Part shown: positions 1 to 5,980 of the stretch, piece after piece | Layout: the number at the start of each line of letters is the position of its first letter | Position numbering within the stretch: position 1 is the first letter of the stretch | Assembly (NCBI GenBank): GCA_934408705.1 | Contig: CAKRVL010000125.1 | Coordinates: 1 to 6,250, forward strand | DNA length: 6,250 nucleotides | Origin: an uncultured Blautia sp. | GTDB taxonomy: Bacteria; Bacillota; Clostridia; Lachnospirales; Lachnospiraceae | Direction of reading: 5' to 3' | Made by a program: the position numbers and the translations under genes | Notes under the pieces: model-generated | What the model was told of the DNA's origin: nothing | Seen by the model: only the letters and a program-made list of their open reading frames with translations | Database searches by the model: none

Positions 1-809
1 AATTTTCGCAGAAAACCTTTGTAATTGGTAATCCCGTTTTTATCCAGAAGAAATGTTATATTTTTATCTGTCTCCAGAAGATCTGTGTGGAAATGCTCCA
101 TGCGGATCTGATTCACATAAGCCAGGAAGGTCTGTCCTGTGTATTTGCGAAAAAGACGACAGAAATGCTCTGGTGTGATGGACAAAAGCCCTGCAGCATC
201 GGCAAGGGCAATCCTTTCCCCATAATGTTCCCGGACAAATTCCATGCACAACTTCATCCGATCCAGATCACGCAATGTACCATTATCATCCTCAGCTGTT
301 TCCTCTGCCCTGATTCCTTCTGTATAAAGAATATAAAGTAAGTGATAAACAGATGATAGCACCAGAAGATGATAGCCTTCTTTTTTTTCTTTATAAAGAT
401 CTGCGATCTCCCGAAATATTTCACCCAACTGATTATTTAAACTATCATACTGAGCTGCGGACTTTTGATTCTCGCTATCTTTTCCCATTATAAGTTCCTG
501 AAATTTCAAACCTTTCCACTTCCCTGAAATTTTTTCCAGATGGATCGGCGGAATTTGCAACAGATAATACCTGGCATCCTCATGTGTGTAGGTATAATGG
601 ATATCATTGGAGTTTACCAGAAAAATGTCCTCTTTTTTCAGTTCATAACTCGTATCGTTGATAGATGCAGTAATATTGCCACCAAGCACATAAATAATTT
701 CCAAATGCTCATGCCAGTGCGCCGGTAACAGTTCATCCCAGGTATTTACATATGTAAAATGAATTTTCCCCAGATGATCGTCCAGTACGTTTTCATATTC
801 CGCTCTCAT
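1..809 (-). CDS. AraC/XylS-family transcriptional regulator, 3' end cut off by the window
   Basis: A frame open from ATG at 809 to the left edge gives 269 residues with no stop, so the C-terminus is missing (probably about 15-30 residues). The N-terminal half is a cupin-type sensing domain: HWHEHLEIIYVLGG at residues 31-44 is the typical first cupin motif, followed by beta-rich sequence to about residue 90. The C-terminal part is the paired helix-turn-helix DNA-binding domain of the AraC family. The first HTH is around 200-225 (ALADAAGLLSITPEHFCRLF) and the second starts near 251 with NGITNYKGFLRK, where the window ends. The start is supported by AAGGTGAGG at 816-824, six bases before the ATG. 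The gene is divergent from the GH3 gene, the usual arrangement for a local sugar-responsive activator. That it controls the GH3 gene is inference, and the ligand is unknown. Confidence 0.93.
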   Translation of the reverse strand, partial: MRAEYENVLDDHLGKIHFTYVNTWDELLPAHWHEHLEIIYVLGGNITASINDTSYELKKEDIFLVNSNDIHYTYTHEDARYYLLQIPPIHLEKISGKWKGLKFQELIMGKDSENQKSAAQYDSLNNQLGEIFREIADLYKEKKEGYHLLVLSSVYHLLYILYTEGIRAEETAEDDNGTLRDLDRMKLCMEFVREHYGERIALADAAGLLSITPEHFCRLFRKYTGQTFLAYVNQIRMEHFHTDLLETDKNITFLLDKNGITNYKGFLRK

Positions 810-922
810 AGTATGCCTCACCTTCTTTTTTTACTCAAATTCCCCGACTTCCATCCTCATCAAAAATACACAACACTATATTACAGGTTTGAAATCAAAA
901 TACACCATTTATTCTTTATGAT

Positions 923-951
923 AATATATAATATTTCACTAGAAATATCAA
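923..951 (-). promoter_or_regulatory. Predicted sigma-A promoter of the AraC regulator gene
   Basis: On the minus strand, TTGATA (946-951) and TATATT (923-928) each match the -35 and -10 consensus at 5 of 6 positions and are 17 bases apart. Transcription would start near 916, leaving a leader of about 105 bases before the ATG at 809. A perfect TATAAT on the plus strand (927-932) overlaps it but has no good -35 partner at normal distance. Confidence 0.6.
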
Positions 952-1018
952 GAAAGACCTATAAAAGAAGCAATATTTCATCTATTACTTACTCCTGTTT
1001 TCCATTACAATATTTTCA
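930..1018. promoter_or_regulatory. Candidate operator: inverted and repeated AATATTTCA motifs
   Basis: ATATTTC (931-937) and GAAATAT (942-948) form a perfect 7-bp inverted repeat with a 4-base spacer, placed between the -10 and -35 of the regulator promoter. AATATTTCA at 930-938 recurs at 972-980, and a near copy, AATATTTTCA, lies at 1009-1018. Spacings are about 42 and 37 bases, roughly four helical turns. AraC-family proteins commonly bind repeated half-sites, so autoregulation and GH3 control are plausible. The sequence is AT-rich and chance is a real alternative. Confidence 0.3.
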
Positions 1019-1035
1019 ACAAGAGATTAATCATA

Positions 1036-1238
1036 TGATACCTGTGTCAAAAAGTCTTTTGACACTCATTTGATCCCCGGATTGCTACGTAGCTACGCTA
1101 CTCCCGCAATCCTCCAAATATTCGAAATCCGCTGATTTACTGCGTAAATCGCTACTTTCTCATATTTGGCGTGTCCCAAGTTCAAAAGCCTTATCGTGCA
1201 AGCACGAACAGCTTTTTGACCTTTTGACACTGGTATCA
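1036..1238. repeat. Folded element with 17-bp terminal inverted repeats (MITE-like or structured RNA)
   Basis: The ends are TGATACCTGTGTCAAAA (1036-1052) and the complement of TGATACCAGTGTCAAAA (1222-1238), matching at 16 of 17 positions. Between them lie several hairpins: 1044-1052/1057-1065; 1079-1085/1106-1112 with inner 1089-1093/1097-1101; 1114-1121/1162-1169 with inner 1134-1140/1144-1150; and 1182-1189/1211-1219 with inner 1194-1199/1202-1207. No convincing protein is encoded. The dense nested pairing closed by terminal inverted repeats resembles small non-autonomous mobile elements or dispersed structured repeats of Clostridia. No clear target-site duplication is visible at the flanks. 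It occupies most of the GH3 leader region, so it may also affect GH3 expression. Confidence 0.7.
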
Positions 1239-1247
1239 GCATATATT
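1224..1247 (+). promoter_or_regulatory. Possible partial promoter for the GH3 gene at the element's right end
   Basis: A perfect -35 hexamer TTGACA (1224-1229) sits in the right terminal repeat and points towards the GH3 gene. The nearest -10-like box, TATATT (1242-1247), is only 12 bases away, too close for a standard promoter. Other spacings give poor boxes. No convincing alternative plus-strand promoter was found between 810 and 1280, so the real GH3 promoter may be activator-dependent. Confidence 0.25.
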
Positions 1248-1280
1248 TCACATAAAAAGTAAACAGGAGGACATTCCACA

Positions 1281-3692
1281 ATGAACAAATGGACCAGAGT
1301 AAGATTCCAACCTAATCTTCCCCTTAAGGAAAGCGGCCGCGTTACAGCAAGCAAGGAACATATCCAGCTCTCCACGGAAGCAGCAAAGGAAGGTATGGTG
1401 CTTTTAAAAAATGAAAAAAATCTGCTTCCCCTTCCGGAGGGCACACGCATCGCTCTTTTTGGCAAGGGCAGCTTCGATTATGTAAAGGGTGGCGGTGGAA
1501 GCGGTGATGTTATGGTTTCTTATGTACACAACCTTTACGACGGGCTGAAAATGCAAGAAGGCGCCGTTCAGATCTATGAGCCATTATCCGCATTTTACCA
1601 CACCGATATCCAGCACCAGTATGAAAAAGGTGCCGCACCAGGAATGACAGTAGAGCCAAAGCTTTCCCCGGAACTTGCTGACGGTGCAAAAGCATTTGCT
1701 GACGTTGCCATAGTTGTGATCAGCCGTTTCTCCGGTGAAGGCTGGGATCGTTCCAGCATTGAATGCAATAACGAATTTAATCCATGGGACAACGAAACCA
1801 GCATGCCGAAAATTTCCAGCGAAATTTTCCCGGATGGCGACTTCTATCTCACTGCCCGTGAGAAAGCAATGCTTTCCATGGTAAAAGAGCGCTTTGATGA
1901 TATCGTGGTAGTTCTCAACATCGGCGGAATCATGGATCTTTCCTGGGTAAAAAATGATGACCTGATTTCCTCTGCTCTCCTTGGCTGGCAGGGTGGCATG
2001 GAAGGTGGACTTGCCATGGCTGAGCTTCTCACAGGAAAAGGAACCCCCTCCGGTAAGCTGGCAGACACTTTTGCCGCAGACGTAAATGATTATCCATCCA
2101 CTGCCAACTTCCATGAGTCTTTTGATTATGTAAACTATACGGAAGATATTTATGTAGGCTACCGTTATTTTGAAACCATTCCAGGAGCACAGGAAAAAGT
2201 AATCTATCCATTTGGATATGGACTTTCCTACACCACCTTTGTCCTGGACACCATCGCTATGTGGGAAACAGAGAATCAGATTTTTGCTGAAGTTCAGGTG
2301 ACCAACACCGGTAACCTGGCTGGAAAAGAAGTTGTGCAGATTTATTTCGAAGCTCCACAGGGACTTCTGAAGAAACCAACCCGCCAGCTTGCCGCTTTTG
2401 CAAAAACCCGTCTTCTTCAGCCAGGCGAGACACAGCAGATCCGCCTTTCCTTTACAAAGGCTGACATGGCTTCCTACGATGACCTTGGAAAAATCAAGAA
2501 ATCCGCATATATTCTGGAAAAAGGTACTTATAAGTTCTATATTGGAACTTCTGTGCGCGACACTAAGGAGAGCATCCTGACAATGGAACTGGCTGAAAAT
2601 GTGATCACAAAGCAACTGACAGCTCATCTTGTTCCAACCAGCCTGAAAGAGCGTATGCTCTCTGACGGCAGTTTTGAGGAGCTTCCACAGTCTGCATGCA
2701 ATGACATGAACGAATGCGTATTTGAGAAAATGGAGCCGGGCACTGAGGAAGGTATTACCCCTGCAGTCCGCTGCTGTACACGTGGCACACTTTTCGACAA
2801 CTTTGGCAGAAAGCAGTTTATTGATGTAGCAGAAGGCAGGCTTTCCCTGGATGATTTTATGGCACAGTTAAGCGATGACGATCTGATTCATCTTCTTGGA
2901 GGACAGCCAAACGTAGGTGTTTCCAATACCTTCGGCTTTGGAAATCTTCCGGATTATGGTGTTCCATCCATTATGACAGCAGATGGTCCTGCCGGACTTC
3001 GTATCAGCGGAGAATGCAGCATGAACACAACAGCATGGCCTTGCGCGACACTTCTTGCATGCACCTGGAACCCGGCTCTTGTTCAGCAGGTTGGACAGGC
3101 TGGTGCCGAAGAAGTGAAGGAGAACAATCTTGCTGTATGGCTTACGCCAGCAGTAAATATCCACAGGAATCCTCTTTGCGGAAGAAACTTTGAATACTAC
3201 TCTGAGGATCCACTGATTACCGGAAAAATGGGTGCAGCTATGGTAAAAGGTATCCAATCTCAGCACATAGCTGCTTCTGTAAAACATTTTGCAGCTAACA
3301 ACAAAGAAACCAACAGAAAACACAGCGACTCCCGTGTTTCCGAGCGTGCACTTCGTGAGATCTATCTGAAAGGTTTCGAGATCATTGTAAAAGAGGCACA
3401 GCCATGGACCATCATGTCCTCCTACAATGCAATCAATGGTCACCGCGCTTCTGAGAATCGCGAGCTTCTGGAAGATGTTCTCCGCGGCGAGTGGGGCTTC
3501 AAGGGCATGGTTACAACCGACTGGTGGACAAGAGCCGAACATTATAAAGAAATCAAAGCCGGAAATGACGTAAAAATGGGAACCGGTTTCCCCGAGCGTG
3601 TAAAAAGGGCCATGGAAATGGGACAGCTTGGCCGCCCGGAATTAGAGCACTGTGCAAGACGGGTGCTGGAGCTGATTCTGAAGATTGATTGA
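1281..3692 (+). CDS. Glycoside hydrolase family 3 enzyme, permuted domain order (probable beta-glucosidase)
   Basis: The 803-residue protein starts at ATG 1281 after AGGAGG (1265-1270). The alpha/beta GH3 C-domain comes first (about 35-270) with SGEGWDR at 151-157, where E153 is the likely acid/base by similarity to family members. YPFGYGLSYTTF (309-320) follows, then an Fn3-like domain (about 325-437), then the TIM-barrel N-domain (about 520-803). The barrel shows ADGPAGLR (567-574), GRNFEYYSEDP (634-644), KHFAANNKETNR (668-679) and the nucleophile D747 in TTDWW. This swapped order is known in some rumen and gut Clostridia beta-glucosidases. All key motifs are present, so the enzyme should be active. 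No signal peptide or membrane segment is seen, so it should hydrolyse imported beta-linked oligosaccharides in the cytoplasm. GH3 enzymes also include xylosidases and N-acetylglucosaminidases, so exact substrate is uncertain. Confidence 0.95.
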   Translation: MNKWTRVRFQPNLPLKESGRVTASKEHIQLSTEAAKEGMVLLKNEKNLLPLPEGTRIALFGKGSFDYVKGGGGSGDVMVSYVHNLYDGLKMQEGAVQIYEPLSAFYHTDIQHQYEKGAAPGMTVEPKLSPELADGAKAFADVAIVVISRFSGEGWDRSSIECNNEFNPWDNETSMPKISSEIFPDGDFYLTAREKAMLSMVKERFDDIVVVLNIGGIMDLSWVKNDDLISSALLGWQGGMEGGLAMAELLTGKGTPSGKLADTFAADVNDYPSTANFHESFDYVNYTEDIYVGYRYFETIPGAQEKVIYPFGYGLSYTTFVLDTIAMWETENQIFAEVQVTNTGNLAGKEVVQIYFEAPQGLLKKPTRQLAAFAKTRLLQPGETQQIRLSFTKADMASYDDLGKIKKSAYILEKGTYKFYIGTSVRDTKESILTMELAENVITKQLTAHLVPTSLKERMLSDGSFEELPQSACNDMNECVFEKMEPGTEEGITPAVRCCTRGTLFDNFGRKQFIDVAEGRLSLDDFMAQLSDDDLIHLLGGQPNVGVSNTFGFGNLPDYGVPSIMTADGPAGLRISGECSMNTTAWPCATLLACTWNPALVQQVGQAGAEEVKENNLAVWLTPAVNIHRNPLCGRNFEYYSEDPLITGKMGAAMVKGIQSQHIAASVKHFAANNKETNRKHSDSRVSERALREIYLKGFEIIVKEAQPWTIMSSYNAINGHRASENRELLEDVLRGEWGFKGMVTTDWWTRAEHYKEIKAGNDVKMGTGFPERVKRAMEMGQLGRPELEHCARRVLELILKID

Positions 3693-3699
3693 GCTGCAT

Positions 3700-3732
3700 A
3701 AAAACTGCCAGCAGATAAATTTCTACTGGCAG
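3700..3732 (-). terminator. Intrinsic terminator, best for the minus-strand ATPase-HNH operon, possibly bidirectional
   Basis: CTGCCAG (3705-3711) pairs with CTGGCAG (3726-3732), and AGA/TCT inside extends the stem past one mismatch. Read on the minus strand, the stem is followed directly by five T (3704-3700), the classic form. It lies about 95 bases beyond the HNH gene stop and 12 bases beyond the GH3 stop. On the plus strand the T-run (3745-3750) is separated from the stem by an A-rich stretch, so GH3 termination here is less certain. Confidence 0.65.
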
Positions 3733-3769
3733 GAAAAATTTATATTTTTTCAATTGTCTACTTGACGGG

Positions 3770-3803
3770 GAGCAGTTCAAGATTGGTGCAATAGCTCTTT
3801 TTT
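3770..3803 (+). terminator. Weak possible plus-strand terminator downstream of GH3
   Basis: GAGC (3770-3773) can pair with GCTC (3794-3797), with an inner ATTG/CAAT pair (3782-3785/3789-3792), followed immediately by six T (3798-3803). The stem is short and interrupted, so it may only back up the hairpin at 3705-3732. Confidence 0.25.
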
Positions 3804-3825
3804 GTAAAAATATTCTTTATTTGCC

Positions 3826-4515
3826 TTATTCAATATAAGCATTTAATTCCGGATAGCTCTCCTTATTGTCACGGATGAGCCAGCGTTTGAAAGCTGCAAA
3901 TTCTGACTTTGCAGATAATTCCTTCTTCATCAAACATATTAAATCCTCTTTTTCCCACTCTTCAGCTTCTTCATATTCTCTAACCTCGTTCTTGAATTTT
4001 GACATCTCTTTTCGTAATATTTTCCGTAATACTTTAGCCTCCATTTCTTTTTGAGGTGTTGAACCGTAAAAAACTTCTTTCAAAAGGTTTTGTGTATTTA
4101 CAGTTTTTTCTGTTTGATCCAGTATATCAAATACAAATTTCTCATTCTTTCCAAAATAGCCTTCTTTTCGAAAAGCAATTTTCTTATCAATCTCTTCTTC
4201 CGTACAATTCAGAATAGGATTATATTTTGCACCTTTAATGTTATTGCAATGATGACATACAAGAAACAAATTATTCCAATCATATTTTAAATTTATATCT
4301 TCTTTATGCGGAACCAAGTGCTCGATTTCCATTGATTCTATTCCTTTTCTTTCACAAATATAACACTTTCCATAAAACATTTCCTGCAAGGCCGCATTTA
4401 CTTCTGGAGTATTGTATGTTCCACTTTTTCCTTTCGCTTTTTGCTCTTGTAAAGATTCAATTGCCTTTTGTGATTTTTTTGTCTGGTTTCTCTTAAATTT
4501 TACCACGTTTTCCAC
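3826..4515 (-). CDS. ptuB: HNH endonuclease, PtuB-like effector of a Septu-type anti-phage system
   Basis: From the chosen GTG at 4515 the protein has 229 residues. A zinc-binding HNH domain lies at about 40-105: CYIC (C51, C54), the IEH of the active site (E65, H66), DWNNL (N81, N82) and CHHCNNIK (C87, C90, N91, K94). The two CxxC pairs would hold zinc; H66 and the Asn residues are the HNH signature. The remaining 120 or so residues are highly charged, probably helical, with no recognised motif. GTG is preferred because GAGGAG (4523-4528) stands seven bases before it; a TTG at 4530 in the same frame would add five residues but has no such site. The gene overlaps the ATPase gene by 23 bases, so the two are translated together. 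In Septu, the HNH protein is the nuclease and the ATPase its partner. Assignment rests on domain pairing; phage activity is inferred. Confidence 0.85.
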   Translation of the reverse strand: MENVVKFKRNQTKKSQKAIESLQEQKAKGKSGTYNTPEVNAALQEMFYGKCYICERKGIESMEIEHLVPHKEDINLKYDWNNLFLVCHHCNNIKGAKYNPILNCTEEEIDKKIAFRKEGYFGKNEKFVFDILDQTEKTVNTQNLLKEVFYGSTPQKEMEAKVLRKILRKEMSKFKNEVREYEEAEEWEKEDLICLMKKELSAKSEFAAFKRWLIRDNKESYPELNAYIE

Positions 4516-5716
4516 CTTCAATCTCCTCAAATCGATTCCATGCTTCTGGTGACAAAATCTTAGGAATATTTTTTAGTTCAATTCGTAGCTCTGCTCGTTC
4601 TGCTCGCTCGTCATCTGTAAGTTCCGTCTCCTCCTTCAAAACTTGATAACGATCCAGTTTACTTTTCAATTCATCAGAATATTCATCTGCTCCAAAATAG
4701 CCTTCTGCCAGGCTATCTGATGAATATGCTGAAAGATTTTCCAATTCTATACGCCGTTCCAGATCATATATCTTGGCATTTGAAATAGAATTTAGAATAT
4801 AAGGCGAATGAGTGGTAACAATAAATTGAATTCCAGGAAAAAATTTAGTTAAAAATGGCATTATTTTCTTCTGTAATTCAATGTGAAGATGTGTCTCTAA
4901 CTCATCGATCAGAACAATTCCCTCTTCATCATATCCACCAATTTCACCCTTAAGAAACCAATTATGATCCATTCGTAAAATAAGATCTGAAACAATATAT
5001 ATTACAGAAGAATAGCCATCTGATAATTGATTAAGACCAAATGGCTTTCTACCTTTTTGATGAATTTTAAAATCATATTCTTTGTAATCATATTCCAGCA
5101 TCAATTCTGAATCATCCAGTAAAATTCTAAGAGCGTTGGTAAAACGTTCAAACCACTTTTGAATTTTTTCAACAACGTCAGTATCTCCTTCATTTCTCGC
5201 ATATGCCTGCTGTGTTTTCAAATGAACCATATACTTCTGAAGCAACTTCCCTGGTCCATTACTGCTCTCATAAAATTCTTCAAACTTAATTTCGTCTACA
5301 CCTTTTGCAGGAAGAACATTAAATTTACGATCCGCAGGAAAATATGCCACAATAAATTCTCCCTGTTTATAAAGATTTCTTAATTCCTGCCATTGAGTAA
5401 CGCTAATTATAATATCTGAACTGCGTTTATAATCCTCCATCAATTTATTCAGGACTCCCCATTCCGGGGGCTTCACATTATTCCTTTCCGCAAGCATCTT
5501 CAATTGCAGCCAATATTCAGCCATACGCATGATAGTTCCATTATCTATGTCGTTTCTGTTAAAGTGCTCTTGTATTGATAGTAGCAGAGATGTTTTTCCT
5601 GAGCCATTTTTTCCTGTGAGCATTAAATGCTGTCTGTTTCTTGAATCCAATTTTATATTAATATTTGATAGATGACGCACTTTTTTAATTCTTATTTCTG
5701 TTATAAAATGATTCAT
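4493..5716 (-). CDS. ptuA: ABC/AAA-type ATPase, PtuA-like subunit of a Septu-type anti-phage system
   Basis: The 407-residue protein has an SMC/RecF-like N-terminus (ITEIRIKKVRHLSNINIKL) and a complete ATPase core: Walker A GKNGSGKTS (35-43), ABC signature LSDGYSS (231-237), Walker B VLIDE (268-272, catalytic E272) and the switch histidine in TTHSPY (H303). A poorly conserved helical insert lies between Walker A and the signature. The last 70 or so residues are Glu/Lys/Arg-rich, likely coiled coil. No TOPRIM nuclease domain follows, which argues against an OLD/Gabija-type nuclease. The partner gene immediately downstream encodes an HNH nuclease, the Septu arrangement, in which PtuA and PtuB form one complex. 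ATG 5716 is chosen because AAAGGA (5724-5729) is seven bases upstream; the in-frame ATG at 5722 lies one base from that site. No reverse transcriptase gene accompanies the pair here, unlike retron-linked versions. Confidence 0.85.
   Translation of the reverse strand: MNHFITEIRIKKVRHLSNINIKLDSRNRQHLMLTGKNGSGKTSLLLSIQEHFNRNDIDNGTIMRMAEYWLQLKMLAERNNVKPPEWGVLNKLMEDYKRSSDIIISVTQWQELRNLYKQGEFIVAYFPADRKFNVLPAKGVDEIKFEEFYESSNGPGKLLQKYMVHLKTQQAYARNEGDTDVVEKIQKWFERFTNALRILLDDSELMLEYDYKEYDFKIHQKGRKPFGLNQLSDGYSSVIYIVSDLILRMDHNWFLKGEIGGYDEEGIVLIDELETHLHIELQKKIMPFLTKFFPGIQFIVTTHSPYILNSISNAKIYDLERRIELENLSAYSSDSLAEGYFGADEYSDELKSKLDRYQVLKEETELTDDERAERAELRIELKNIPKILSPEAWNRFEEIEGGKRGKI
4523..4528 (-). promoter_or_regulatory. 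Ribosome binding site that decides the HNH gene start
   Basis: GAGGAG on the minus strand lies inside the 3' end of the ATPase gene (in its Glu-Glu codons), seven bases before GTG 4515. It supports that non-ATG start and coupled translation of the two genes. Confidence 0.65.
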
Positions 5717-5723
5717 CGCCATT

Positions 5724-5729
5724 TCCTTT
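5724..5729 (-). promoter_or_regulatory. Ribosome binding site of the ATPase gene
   Basis: AAAGGA on the minus strand has ideal seven-base spacing to ATG 5716 and only one base to ATG 5722, which favours the shorter protein. Confidence 0.55.
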
Positions 5730-5780
5730 CTCAGACTTTTTCCTTAATCTTTAGCGCACATATTTTCTTATATTATATAT

Positions 5781-5809
5781 ATAATACCATTTTAATATAT
5801 CGAATACAA
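5781..5809 (-). promoter_or_regulatory. Predicted promoter of the ATPase-HNH operon
   Basis: On the minus strand, TTGTAT (5804-5809) is followed after 17 bases by TATTAT (5781-5786, 5 of 6 matches). A TGG directly before the -10 box makes an extended -10, which offsets the weak -35. The start would be near 5774, giving a leader of about 58 bases. A 16-bp perfect AT palindrome (5771-5786) overlaps the -10 box. The operon therefore appears to have its own promoter. Confidence 0.55.
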
Positions 5810-5879
5810 GAAAAGGCTCTCGACATATTTCGTCAAAATTTTATTCTTATCCCCAAAAGACACTTATACTTTCTATAGC

Positions 5880-5929
5880 AAAAGGTATCATAAGATTTGG
5901 CACTTATACCATGTTTCTTATGATACCTT
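5880..5929 (-). terminator. Perfect 14-bp hairpin, probable terminator of the GH32-like gene
   Basis: AAGGTATCATAAGA (5882-5895) and TCTTATGATACCTT (5916-5929) pair perfectly around a 20-base loop. It lies 52 bases past the stop of the minus-strand gene at 5981. Read on the minus strand, the stem runs into only four T (two of them inside it), so termination may be weak. The stem is AT-rich, unlike a strong terminator, and a role as an operator or small repeat element is possible. Confidence 0.5.
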
Positions 5930-5980
5930 ACATCTTCTTTTATAAATTTAATGCAGCCTTAATAACCGCTGAACTACCTC

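Noticed and set aside
759..1073. Plus-strand open frame of 104 codons across the AraC start and the intergenic region
   Set aside because: It overlaps the regulator's start, promoter and the folded element, and its translation is low-complexity AT-driven sequence (Phe, Ile, Tyr, His rich).
1036..1238. CRISPR array, tRNA or T-box leader
   Set aside because: The repeats are inverted rather than regularly spaced direct repeats, and no T-box sequence, specifier loop or tRNA invariant bases were seen.
1093..1465. Minus-strand open frames across the folded element and the GH3 start
   Set aside because: They arise from the hairpin-rich repeat and the GH3 antisense strand; no ribosome site or domain supports them.
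1584..2627. Long open frame (about 347 codons) antisense to the GH3 gene
   Set aside because: It lies wholly inside a GH3 gene with intact catalytic motifs, and its translation is Cys/Phe/His-rich with no recognisable domain. It is a shadow of the coding strand.
2868..3542. Second antisense open frame (about 224 codons) within GH3
   Set aside because: Same reason: it overlaps conserved TIM-barrel motifs and shows no domain of its own.
4493..5716. OLD-family or Gabija-type nuclease
   Set aside because: The protein ends about 105 residues after the TTHSP motif without TOPRIM acidic motifs, and the partner is an HNH nuclease rather than a UvrD-like helicase.
5717..5980. Retron-type non-coding RNA upstream of the PtuA-like gene
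   Set aside because: The hairpin and nearby repeat were suggestive because some PtuAB pairs belong to retrons, but no reverse transcriptase gene is present and the upstream gene is a carbohydrate enzyme.
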